Assembly (NCBI GenBank): GCA_016873095.1
Contig: VGYC01000032.1
Span: 1-48,312, forward strand
DNA from: Planctomycetota bacterium
GTDB taxonomy: Bacteria; Planctomycetota; Planctomycetia; Gemmatales; Gemmataceae
Direction: 5' to 3'
DNA: 48,312 bases
Part shown: in pieces, positions 32,372 to 40,529 of the stretch
Numbering within the stretch: position 1 is the stretch's first letter
Layout of the letters: each line of letters begins with the position of its first letter
Notes under the pieces: generated by a model
The model's input: only the letters and a program-made list of their open reading frames with translations
Told to the model about the DNA's origin: nothing
Database searches by the model: none
Translations under genes and position numbers: made by a program

Positions 32372-34843
32372 ATGGGTCGTTTTTTGCTTACGGTGCTGAC
32401 AGTCCTGGCCGCGATCCCCGGTCAAGCCTCGGGGCAGGCGTCCGAAAAGAAGCTTCTCCTTGCCCGCAATGTCGAGGCGCCGTTTTGTTACTTGCCCGGC
32501 GGCCAGCGGCACTGGCAAATCCTGTCTGGTCCTCTGTCGCGCGACACCCGCGTAACGCTCACAGCCCGCAAGGACAAGGCGGAATGGCGTCAGGGGCGGG
32601 TGCTGGACTTCGACGGCTTGAAGGTGACCGTCTCGGCTGATGGCAAGCTGGGAATCGCGGCCACGCCGGACGCCCGCATCGCCTTTGATCTTGAAATCGT
32701 CCTGAGCACGGCCGGCGCTGGGGAAGAGAAGCAGCGGCTGAGCGTGCGTGCCGCGCCGCCGTTACGGGCACTCACCTACTATGCCGATCTTGGCGATGAT
32801 CTGATCAATATCTTCTTCGACTCCGGCAAGGGCGTGTTCAGGCCCATCGAGCGGAGCGGCTTGGACCAGTACTTTCGCCGGTTGCAGGCGCATGGGGTGG
32901 GACGGCTGATCGTGTGGCTTGGTCCATTGCCCTACATCGTCGATCCACGCAACTATCCTGCCCAGGAATGGCGCCGCTACGAGCAGATGGCTCGAGCGAT
33001 CATCGACGACCAGGAACTGGCCCGGAGCCTGGCGCGTCAGCAGAAACTCACATCCTGGACCTGGCTGCGCCAGATGCTGGCCTTGCGATTGATGCCCGAA
33101 CTCGGGCCGATGCTGGCCCGGAGTGCAGCGGACCACGGCATACGGCTTTCGATCAGCTTTCGACCGTTCGAGACGGCGCTCGCCAAGTACTACAGCCTGC
33201 CCGTGTTCAGCGAGAACGGCGCCTGGGTCATGAACTTCAGCCCATATGCCTCCCTGCCGGTGCAGTTTCATCCAGAGCAAGTTTGCTTTGGCCATTACCG
33301 GACCATCCTCGCGGACATGGGCCAGCAGCGGTTTGGCGAGCTTGGCGCCATCGAGCTTGGCGGCGTGGACAACCCGGGAGCGCTGTTCGAGCAGTTCCGG
33401 ACAGGCAAGCTCAAGTTGCGGTTACTTGCTGCTGCGTATCCGCCCTTGGCTGCTGACTCGTTTGTCCTGGTGCAATCCGCCAAGGGGGAATATCGGCTGC
33501 AGCGCTTTGGCGCCATCCAGGCGCGCTCCGAGACGCAGCTAGTGGAGGTCAAGGATTTTCGCCTGGAGATTGGCCCCGGGCAACGTCCACGCCTAACCCA
33601 TCTGCAGCTCCCCCAATCTTGCCGCTACCTGTGGCTGACAGCGGTCGACCGGCCACAATTGCCGGTGGAACTGGCCGCGGCCTTGCCGGCGACCTTGTGG
33701 TCGAAGGCGAACACCCGCCTTGGCAAGGAAAACCTCTACTGGGTCGCCGCTGATCCCCGGTCACCAACGCGGGTCGCTTACCTCAGGGATGATGGTGAGT
33801 CCCAGTCCGAGTTTCAGGCAATCGAGAAGAGCATTCAGCAGTTCGGCAACGCCAGGCGCGTTTCTCTGGCCGAGCACATGCTGGTCATTGATCGCGGGCC
33901 TGCTTATTCCGTGGAGATGGTTGACTGGAATCAGGCAGCGGCGCGGCGCTTCGTCGTTGACGAGCTGAAGCCAATTCTCGCCCTGCCGGCTTTCGACGAG
34001 ATCTTCATAAACACCCGCTCGCACACGGAGCTGGCGGGTTTCATGGGTGACGGCGCGCTGGGCGTGAGGCCGATCGCCGACTATCTGCGCGCCAAGAAGA
34101 ATTACCGCCACCTCGGCATCGATCTGGCCTATGCCCCGCGGCAACTGGCCCGGGTTCTGAAGGATCGAAAGAACTTCGACAAGGTCACTACCTGGCAAGC
34201 GGGTGAATGGGACCTGGCCGGCACCTGCCAGAGTTCCGACAGTCCTTACGTCTGGCGATATCTTCGCAACCGGGCGATTGCCGAGGGCGTGCACAAGCTA
34301 TGCGCCGACCTGGAGCGGGCATTTCCCAGGACGCGACTTCGTGCCGTGATCCCGCCACGAGCGGCGGCCGTGGCAGTCGTCGAAAGCGCCCTCGACAAGA
34401 TGCCGAAATCCGGCGGCGGCGTCTTTGGCAGGGAGTATTATCTGCAACTGTGGTCGACGCTCAATCACATCCCGAGCATCGGCGAGGGGATGGCCATGGT
34501 CGATCTGACCGGGCTGCGTGTCGAGCCGGTGTTTCATGGCACGCGCATGGCGCCTGACCTCGATCCCCTGCGCGCGTACGTCCGCGCCTGCATTGCCGAC
34601 CTGGCCGACAATCGCGGCTCGAGCTTCCGCGGCCCGCGCGCCTTTTTTTACGAAGGCCACGAAACGCTGCGCTCGCCGCGCGGACGCAAGATCCGCGAGG
34701 ACGTCATCGGCTACCTCATGTCTCACCCCAGGGACGTCCGCGAGGTGATTCTTTACGAGGCCGCCGCCTGGCTCTACTCCTTGCCCCTGGACGATGCCGA
34801 CCTGTGCGGTCACGGATTTCTCGATCGGCTCAAGACGAGATGA
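32372..34843 (+). CDS. Large secreted protein of unknown function, possibly a glycosidase-like enzyme
   Basis: An 823-residue protein with a signal peptide (FLLTVLTVLAAIPGQASGQ) and a start after GAGGGCAGC. An N-terminal beta-rich part (residues about 25-130) is followed by barrel-like segments: LDQYFRRLQAHGVGRLIVWLGPLPYI, ARSAADHGIRLSISFRPFE, LPAFDEIFINTRSHTELAGFMGDGALGVRPIADYL and YYLQLWSTLNHIPSIGEGMAMVDLTGLRVEPVF. These fit a TIM-barrel hydrolase, but no catalytic pair can be named with confidence. I do not recognise a family. The next gene, also secreted and glycosidase-like, starts about 90 bases on with its own -10 box. Confidence 0.65.
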   Translation: MGRFLLTVLTVLAAIPGQASGQASEKKLLLARNVEAPFCYLPGGQRHWQILSGPLSRDTRVTLTARKDKAEWRQGRVLDFDGLKVTVSADGKLGIAATPDARIAFDLEIVLSTAGAGEEKQRLSVRAAPPLRALTYYADLGDDLINIFFDSGKGVFRPIERSGLDQYFRRLQAHGVGRLIVWLGPLPYIVDPRNYPAQEWRRYEQMARAIIDDQELARSLARQQKLTSWTWLRQMLALRLMPELGPMLARSAADHGIRLSISFRPFETALAKYYSLPVFSENGAWVMNFSPYASLPVQFHPEQVCFGHYRTILADMGQQRFGELGAIELGGVDNPGALFEQFRTGKLKLRLLAAAYPPLAADSFVLVQSAKGEYRLQRFGAIQARSETQLVEVKDFRLEIGPGQRPRLTHLQLPQSCRYLWLTAVDRPQLPVELAAALPATLWSKANTRLGKENLYWVAADPRSPTRVAYLRDDGESQSEFQAIEKSIQQFGNARRVSLAEHMLVIDRGPAYSVEMVDWNQAAARRFVVDELKPILALPAFDEIFINTRSHTELAGFMGDGALGVRPIADYLRAKKNYRHLGIDLAYAPRQLARVLKDRKNFDKVTTWQAGEWDLAGTCQSSDSPYVWRYLRNRAIAEGVHKLCADLERAFPRTRLRAVIPPRAAAVAVVESALDKMPKSGGGVFGREYYLQLWSTLNHIPSIGEGMAMVDLTGLRVEPVFHGTRMAPDLDPLRAYVRACIADLADNRGSSFRGPRAFFYEGHETLRSPRGRKIREDVIGYLMSHPRDVREVILYEAAAWLYSLPLDDADLCGHGFLDRLKTR

Positions 34844-34864
34844 ACGTGCCGGCTCGGAACATAA

Positions 34865-34870
34865 TATAAT
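34865..34870 (+). promoter_or_regulatory. Possible -10 box upstream of the 1270-residue protein gene
   Basis: TATAAT within ATAATATAAT lies 64 bases before the start codon in an otherwise GC-rich gap. No good -35 is visible, so only the -10 is called. Confidence 0.4.
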
Positions 34871-34933
34871 CCATCGCAATGCATCTGCCGATGTCACGTT
34901 TCATCAGCGCGGCGGCTGACCAGGGAACCTCTC

Positions 34934-37900
34934 ATGCGTTTCACTTGCTGTGTGGCGGCACTGTTCTTTTCGTCCGTGGCCTACGGTCAGGGGAACCTGC
35001 TTCGCAACGGCGATTTTCAGGATGACTGGCTCACTCATCTGCCGGAACTCAAGAATCATCACTGGAACTACACGACCGAGGTTTACAATCGCCGGGATTA
35101 CAACCCGGATGGCTGGCGGCTGACGGGAAAATGGCAATGGCGCGATGCCGACAGGCCGCGCGGCCAGCGAGCGCTCGTGCTGGCTTCGCCGTCGCGCGCC
35201 GCCCAGTGGGTCAACTGGTTAACCATCCACAATCCCGCGAAGCTGGTTGATTGGCCGGACGCCGGAGGCTATCCCAGTGCCGAGGCAGTGCGATCCAAGA
35301 ACCCGCTGGCGCTGGTGCGCGATCTGACGTTTCGCGTCCGCTTGTCGGCGCGAGAAGTCCCCAAGAACGGCGTGACGTTGCATCTCACCTGGACCGACGC
35401 GCTCGGCTACGATCCGCCCGCCAAGGACCGCGGCGTCACTGTCAGCGTGGCCGTGCCTGAGGGAACGTATGCCGACAGGACCATCGAGCTGAAACTGCCC
35501 GTGGCGACCTGGCTCAATACCGCCCGGAAGGACAAGCTATTCGACGCGCAGGGAGCGCTGATTCCCTTGGCCGCACTCTGTGAAATTACCTACGCTCCGG
35601 GCAAGTCCGGTTCCGTCACGCTGCTGGAAGCGTCGTTGCTGGAACCGGGCCCGAATTCCCCCAACTTGCTCCCCCATGGTGGGTTCGAAAGTGCAGACAG
35701 CGGTTACGTCAAAGGCTGGTCACGGCCGCAGAAGTATCGTTATTTCCCGCCCGGCGTCTACTACATCTTCAACACCTGGCACAACAGTCTGTCCGATAAT
35801 CGTGGCAAGGTCTTTCGCGATAGCCTGGTCTTGCATCAGGGGCAGGCCTCGCTGTGCATGACCGTTCCCACCGGCGACGAGGTCTGCGTGGTCAGCGATC
35901 CGATTCCGCTCGCGCAGGCGACGCCGGCACTGCTCGAGGTTCGCGCCTGGATCAAGACACATCAGCTCGCCATGATGCAGATCGATGCCGACGACGACAA
36001 CGGCAACCGCATCAACGGTTACAATTTCATCCAGAAAAACCCGCTCTCGATCGGCAGCAACGATTGGCGACAGGTACGCGTCGTTTTTCGCCCGACGACG
36101 CCACTGAAGTCCTTGCGGCTCAAGCTGTGCGCTCGTGGCATGAATGGGTATACGCTCGGCGGCACGGGCCACCAGCCTCAGCAGAACGCCGCAGGGATCA
36201 TCTGGTGGGACGATGTCGAGGTGTTCGAACCTGCAAGCAGCGCCAGTGATCTGCGGTCACGACGCGTTCCCCTTCCTGTCGCACAGGCAACGGCATCCCC
36301 GCCCCATCTTGCCAGGCTCGATCTTGGCGAGCAACTCCTGGGCGTCAATGAACTGACCGGCGACATCGTCAATCCGGGCGCACGATCCCGGTTCACGCTG
36401 GAAGTCTCCAGAGGGAATGCGGACACGAGCCAGACCGTGGACGCCGTCGTCGGTCAACGGGCGCCGGTGCGGCTGGCGTATTCGCTTCTGCACACCGGAA
36501 AACCTTACGAGGAGCAACTGTTCACATTGAAACTACGCGACGCCCGCGGCAAGACCGTCTCGGCATCGTCTTATCCGATTTCTACCTGGACGGTGCTGCT
36601 TGACCTGGAACTGGGCTCGCTCTACTTGCAGCCGGAACAGAAGCAATTCGTGCGCGTCAACATCGGCTTCACGCACGCACAGATGATGCGGCTCAAGAGC
36701 CTGCGTCTGGAGGTGCTGCGTCTCGGTACCGGTCAGGTCTTGAAGACGATCATGCTCCCCGCCACCGCGGACGTCATCGAGAAACAGCGCTCGAAGATTC
36801 CAGTCGGCATGCTTGACGACTTTCGCAACCTGCTCGTGGCCGATATCGACGTGTCCTTCTTGCCTGTGCAGCCGTTCGACAACCCGCAGCGCCAGTGGGT
36901 GATTCGGGCCACACCGGTCGACGTGGACGGCAAGACGACACTGAGCCAGACGTCGCCTGCTTTTTGCCGGCTGGCACACGACGGTCCGCAACCGCCGATC
37001 CAATCGGTCCGCATCAGCGATCGGGGAGAGTTCCTCGTCAACAACAAACCGTGGATGCCCTGGGGTGTAACTTACGGTCACAATCCCGTCTATGACGGGC
37101 CGGCACAGTCAGGAAAGTATTACGATCTCGCCAATCTGCAGCCGTGGGGCGTGTACGATCGCCACGGGGGCAATCTGTCGAAACGTGACCTGTGGGACCT
37201 GAACTGCATCCGTTACGTCGAAGGCGGCAAGACGCTGACGCCGGCTCAGCTTGACGCGCTATGGAAGCAGGGGTTGTACGCCTCCACTGTTTTTCTGCCG
37301 CACGATCGCAAGGCCTGGCCGCAAGATTTCCTGAAGTACCTGCAGACGGCGCCGATGGTGGCCTCCGTGTCGCGCGGCCCGGAAGAGGCGTTCGGATACT
37401 TCACCACCATGACTCCGAAGCAACTTGCCGACCTGAGGGCCGACGTCGATCACCTGCGAAAAGCAACCGGCAAGCCTGTCATGGTGGGGCATGGCGGCTA
37501 CTGGACGCGCCTCGAGTTCGAGCGTGCCACCTTCTTCGATGTCTTTGACCCGGAAACCGAACCCTGGTATCCAGCTCCCGTTCATACCGATCTCTTACCG
37601 CTGATTCACGGGAAGAAAAAAGTCGTCTGGCTGCGTCCGCAGATGTACGAGAGCGTCCCTTACGAGCGCTGGCGCTATCATGTCTTTGTCGAACTGATGC
37701 GCGGCGTGCGCGGCTGGCAGCTCGCTCATGGCCCGGGCGATCCATCAACCTTTCGCGGACTGCACGCGGAGTTGCGCCATGTTCAGCCGGCTGTCTACTC
37801 CGCGGACACGCCTCCCGCGGTCACCTTTGAGCCGCCACTGGAAAACCTGGTGCGCAAGGCCGGCAACAAGATCCTCATCATGGCCGCCACCACTCATGGC

Positions 37901-38746
37901 CTCACTTTCGGCAACTGGCGACACACCAGCGAACACCGGGGCGAGGATCGGGCACGCGTCACCTTTGACGAGCATGTTTTCCGCGACGAATCGGATGGCT
38001 ATCATGCCGCCAAGGAGCCAAGCTCGCTGAAGTTGTGTCCGCACGGCATTCAGTACCTGGCGAACTCCAGGAAATGGCCGGCAGGCAGCAAGCTCGTCAC
38101 CTGGGCCAAGCTCGATCGCAAGAACGGACCGAAGAGCCTCGTTGCCTTCGTGAAGGGCGATGGGCGGTGGACGCATGCAGCTTCGTGGGGAAAATTCGAT
38201 CTGCCAGGGATTCGAACCGACAATGACCGGGCCTTCTGGTTCCTGCGGACGTTCTATCGCCATGCCCGCGGCTTTCTCGGCTGGGGCAACAAGGTGGAAG
38301 CCTATGCACTGGAGTTCCTGCCGACACAGACTGCCGCCATGGGAGATCTGCCGGCAGCCGACGATTGGGTCAAGCTCGAAGTGCCCCTTGAGAAGATCGG
38401 CGCCGCGGGCAAGCTGGTCGATGGCGTCGGGTTTCTGCACGACGGCGGTCGGGTCTGGTGGGCTCGCACCAGCCTGATGACCCCTGACGGCAACGAAACC
38501 GTCATCTTCGGCGATCACGAGGATCGGCCCTCGCCGTCAGCGCTTGCCAGGACAAAGATCACCGTCGCCGGCCTGAAGAAAGGAACGCCGATCCGCGTCG
38601 TGTTCGAAGACCGCACCTTGAGCGCCGAGGATGGCTACTTCATTGACGACTTCACGGGCGTCGATCTCTATCAGCGCTATGGAGGCGAACGCCTCGGCTA
38701 CGGTAATGCGCCCGTCGCCCTGCACATCTATGAAATCTCTCGCTGA
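34934..38746 (+). CDS. Very large secreted protein with carbohydrate-binding-like and TIM-barrel-like parts
   Basis: A 1270-residue protein with a signal peptide (FTCCVAALFFSSVAYGQ). Two jelly-roll-like units follow, each opened by a NLLxxGdFE-type strand: NLLRNGDFQDDW near residue 21 and NLLPHGGFESADSGYVKGW near residue 240, the usual start of carbohydrate-binding modules. From about residue 700 a barrel-like domain is opened by GEFLVNNKPWMPWGVTYGHNP, a pattern typical of glycoside hydrolases, and includes MVGHGGYWTRLEF and VFVELMRGVRGWQLAHGPGDP. A C-terminal beta domain ends GYFIDDFTGVDLYQRYGG. Substrate and catalytic residues are not identified. The start follows GGGAACC. It and the preceding gene may serve one polysaccharide-related function. 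Confidence 0.75.
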   Translation: MRFTCCVAALFFSSVAYGQGNLLRNGDFQDDWLTHLPELKNHHWNYTTEVYNRRDYNPDGWRLTGKWQWRDADRPRGQRALVLASPSRAAQWVNWLTIHNPAKLVDWPDAGGYPSAEAVRSKNPLALVRDLTFRVRLSAREVPKNGVTLHLTWTDALGYDPPAKDRGVTVSVAVPEGTYADRTIELKLPVATWLNTARKDKLFDAQGALIPLAALCEITYAPGKSGSVTLLEASLLEPGPNSPNLLPHGGFESADSGYVKGWSRPQKYRYFPPGVYYIFNTWHNSLSDNRGKVFRDSLVLHQGQASLCMTVPTGDEVCVVSDPIPLAQATPALLEVRAWIKTHQLAMMQIDADDDNGNRINGYNFIQKNPLSIGSNDWRQVRVVFRPTTPLKSLRLKLCARGMNGYTLGGTGHQPQQNAAGIIWWDDVEVFEPASSASDLRSRRVPLPVAQATASPPHLARLDLGEQLLGVNELTGDIVNPGARSRFTLEVSRGNADTSQTVDAVVGQRAPVRLAYSLLHTGKPYEEQLFTLKLRDARGKTVSASSYPISTWTVLLDLELGSLYLQPEQKQFVRVNIGFTHAQMMRLKSLRLEVLRLGTGQVLKTIMLPATADVIEKQRSKIPVGMLDDFRNLLVADIDVSFLPVQPFDNPQRQWVIRATPVDVDGKTTLSQTSPAFCRLAHDGPQPPIQSVRISDRGEFLVNNKPWMPWGVTYGHNPVYDGPAQSGKYYDLANLQPWGVYDRHGGNLSKRDLWDLNCIRYVEGGKTLTPAQLDALWKQGLYASTVFLPHDRKAWPQDFLKYLQTAPMVASVSRGPEEAFGYFTTMTPKQLADLRADVDHLRKATGKPVMVGHGGYWTRLEFERATFFDVFDPETEPWYPAPVHTDLLPLIHGKKKVVWLRPQMYESVPYERWRYHVFVELMRGVRGWQLAHGPGDPSTFRGLHAELRHVQPAVYSADTPPAVTFEPPLENLVRKAGNKILIMAATTHGLTFGNWRHTSEHRGEDRARVTFDEHVFRDESDGYHAAKEPSSLKLCPHGIQYLANSRKWPAGSKLVTWAKLDRKNGPKSLVAFVKGDGRWTHAASWGKFDLPGIRTDNDRAFWFLRTFYRHARGFLGWGNKVEAYALEFLPTQTAAMGDLPAADDWVKLEVPLEKIGAAGKLVDGVGFLHDGGRVWWARTSLMTPDGNETVIFGDHEDRPSPSALARTKITVAGLKKGTPIRVVFEDRTLSAEDGYFIDDFTGVDLYQRYGGERLGYGNAPVALHIYEISR

Positions 38747-38805
38747 GCTTCGAAAAGTGATCGCACCGAGCTGCAACGAAAGTCGAGCAAGTTATGTGAC
38801 GCTTT

Positions 38806-39756
38806 ATGCCTGATCGAGTTCACCACCCCCCGAATCTCATCTACTCACCCGGCACCCAGGTCGTGACCCTGGTTGATGTCCTCGGCCAGAGCGGCAAGGT
38901 TCTTCATCCTCGTGGCTCGGTCGGTGTCATCGTCCGCTCGCCGGTGGACCTGCATCATTCCTACCGTGTGCGGTTTGCCGATGGCATCGAGGAGTCCCTG
39001 AACCGGGATCAACTGACGATGCTGGCCCGCTTCAAGGAATCCGAGATCGGCGACACCGACATCACGGCCATTCGCTGCAACCTGTACGAGCGAGTCATCT
39101 ATCGCTGCATCATCGGCTCACAGGCATATGGCCTGGCTGGGGAGGGTTCGGACATCGATCGCCGTGGCATCTACCTGCCGCCCGCCGATCTGCACTGGTC
39201 GCTCTACGGCGTGCCCGATCAACTGGAGAACGACGACACGCAGGAGGCGTACTGGGAATTGCAGAAGTTCCTGGTGCTGGCGCTCAAGGCGAACCCGAAC
39301 GTGCTGGAATGTCTCTACACTCCAATGGTCGAGAAGGCGACGCCACTGGCCGAGAAACTGCTGGCGATGAAGTCCATCTTTCTCTCCCGCATGGTGTACC
39401 AGACCTACAACGGCTACGTTCTGTCCCAGTTCAAGAAGATGCAGGCCGACATCCGCAACAAGGGCCAGGTGAAGTGGAAGCACGTCATGCACCTGATCCG
39501 GCTGCTGCTCTCGGGGATCAGCATCATGCGAGAGGGCTTCGTTCCGGTGAGGGTTGAGGAGCATCGAGAGAAGCTGCTGGCAATCCGGCAAGGCGAGGCG
39601 CCGTGGGAAGAAGTCGAGGACTGGCGGAAGCGTCTGCACCATGAATTCAACGCCGCCTCGGAGACGACGGTCCTTCCCGAACGCCCGGACTACGAGAAGG
39701 CCAATGCGTTTCTGATCGAGGCCCGCCGCCTGGCGTTGTCGGAGAACCTGCCGTGA
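38806..39756 (+). CDS. RlaP-type nucleotidyltransferase (PF10127) with an added N-terminal domain
   Basis: A 316-residue protein of the DNA polymerase beta-like nucleotidyltransferase family PF10127, whose RlaP members are linked to RNA repair. The signature is GSQAYG at 104-109 with metal-binding SDIDRRG (D116 and D118), followed by QEAYWELQKFLVLALKANPNVLECLY and the helical region typical of the family. Residues about 10-80 form a small beta-rich domain (PGTQVVTLVDVLGQSGKVLHPRGSVGVIV, SYRVRFADGIEESLNRDQLTML), possibly SH3-like. The ATG has no good ribosome binding site. Its stop overlaps the GTG start of the next gene (GTGA), so the two nucleotidyltransferases are translationally coupled. 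The substrate is unknown. Confidence 0.88.
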   Translation: MPDRVHHPPNLIYSPGTQVVTLVDVLGQSGKVLHPRGSVGVIVRSPVDLHHSYRVRFADGIEESLNRDQLTMLARFKESEIGDTDITAIRCNLYERVIYRCIIGSQAYGLAGEGSDIDRRGIYLPPADLHWSLYGVPDQLENDDTQEAYWELQKFLVLALKANPNVLECLYTPMVEKATPLAEKLLAMKSIFLSRMVYQTYNGYVLSQFKKMQADIRNKGQVKWKHVMHLIRLLLSGISIMREGFVPVRVEEHREKLLAIRQGEAPWEEVEDWRKRLHHEFNAASETTVLPERPDYEKANAFLIEARRLALSENLP

Positions 39757-40520
39757 TCAACGAACCCCGCTTGCTCAGGCAAATCGAACAGCATCCGTAT
39801 CCGCTCCTGTTCGTGACGATCAGCGGGGCGCACCTGTACGGCTTCCCCTCGCCGGATTCCGACTACGACCTCCGAGGCGTTCATCTACTTCCCCTGGAGG
39901 AAGTGGTTGGACTGAGGACGGGCCAGGAGACGGTCGAGAAATCAGGCATCCACGACGGCCTGGAGATCGATCTGGTCACACACGACGCTCACAAGTTCTT
40001 TGGCCTCCTGCTGAAGAAGAACGGCTACGTGCTGGAGCAGGTCTTGTCGCCGCTCGTGATCCATACGACGCCGGAGCATGCTGAACTGAAGGAGATCGCC
40101 AGGAACTGTATCACCCGGCACCATGCTCACCATTATCTGGGGTTTGCCGAAACACAGTGGAAGCTGTTTCAGAAGGAAGACCCGCCGCACGTCAAGCCGC
40201 TCCTCTATGTGTATCGGGTGCTGCTGACCGGCATTCGCCTGATGAGGACGGGCGAAGTCGAGGCCAACCTGGGACGCTTGCACGAGAGCTTCAAGCTGCC
40301 GTACATCCCCGAACTGATCGCGCAGAAGGTTGGCGGCACGGAGAAGGGCAGATTGGAGCGGGCGGACCTGGGGTTTCATCAGCGGGAATATGAACGGCTA
40401 CGGGCGGAACTGGAGCAGATGTATCAGGAGAGCCGGTTGCCGGAAGCTCCGAGTGGTGCGGCGGCGCTGCATGATCTGCTCCTGCACGTTCGCCTTGAGG
40501 CGCAGGAACGAATGGCATGA
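39753..40520 (+). CDS. Second RlaP-type nucleotidyltransferase (PF10127), coupled to the first
   Basis: A 255-residue protein of the same family, starting with GTG inside the stop of the previous gene. The signature is SGAHLYGFPSPDSDYDLRG with D37 and D39 as metal ligands; the usual GS dipeptide is replaced by SG. LEQVLSPLVIHT and HYLGFAETQWKLFQKEDPPHVKPLLYVYRVLLTGIRLMRTGEVE follow in the family order. It lacks the N-terminal beta domain of its partner. The coupled pair suggests one complex or sequential steps, which is inference. The 3' end converges on the gene at 40530 with a 9-base gap. Confidence 0.88.
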   Translation: MINEPRLLRQIEQHPYPLLFVTISGAHLYGFPSPDSDYDLRGVHLLPLEEVVGLRTGQETVEKSGIHDGLEIDLVTHDAHKFFGLLLKKNGYVLEQVLSPLVIHTTPEHAELKEIARNCITRHHAHHYLGFAETQWKLFQKEDPPHVKPLLYVYRVLLTGIRLMRTGEVEANLGRLHESFKLPYIPELIAQKVGGTEKGRLERADLGFHQREYERLRAELEQMYQESRLPEAPSGAAALHDLLLHVRLEAQERMA

Positions 40521-40529
40521 GTTCCGGCA

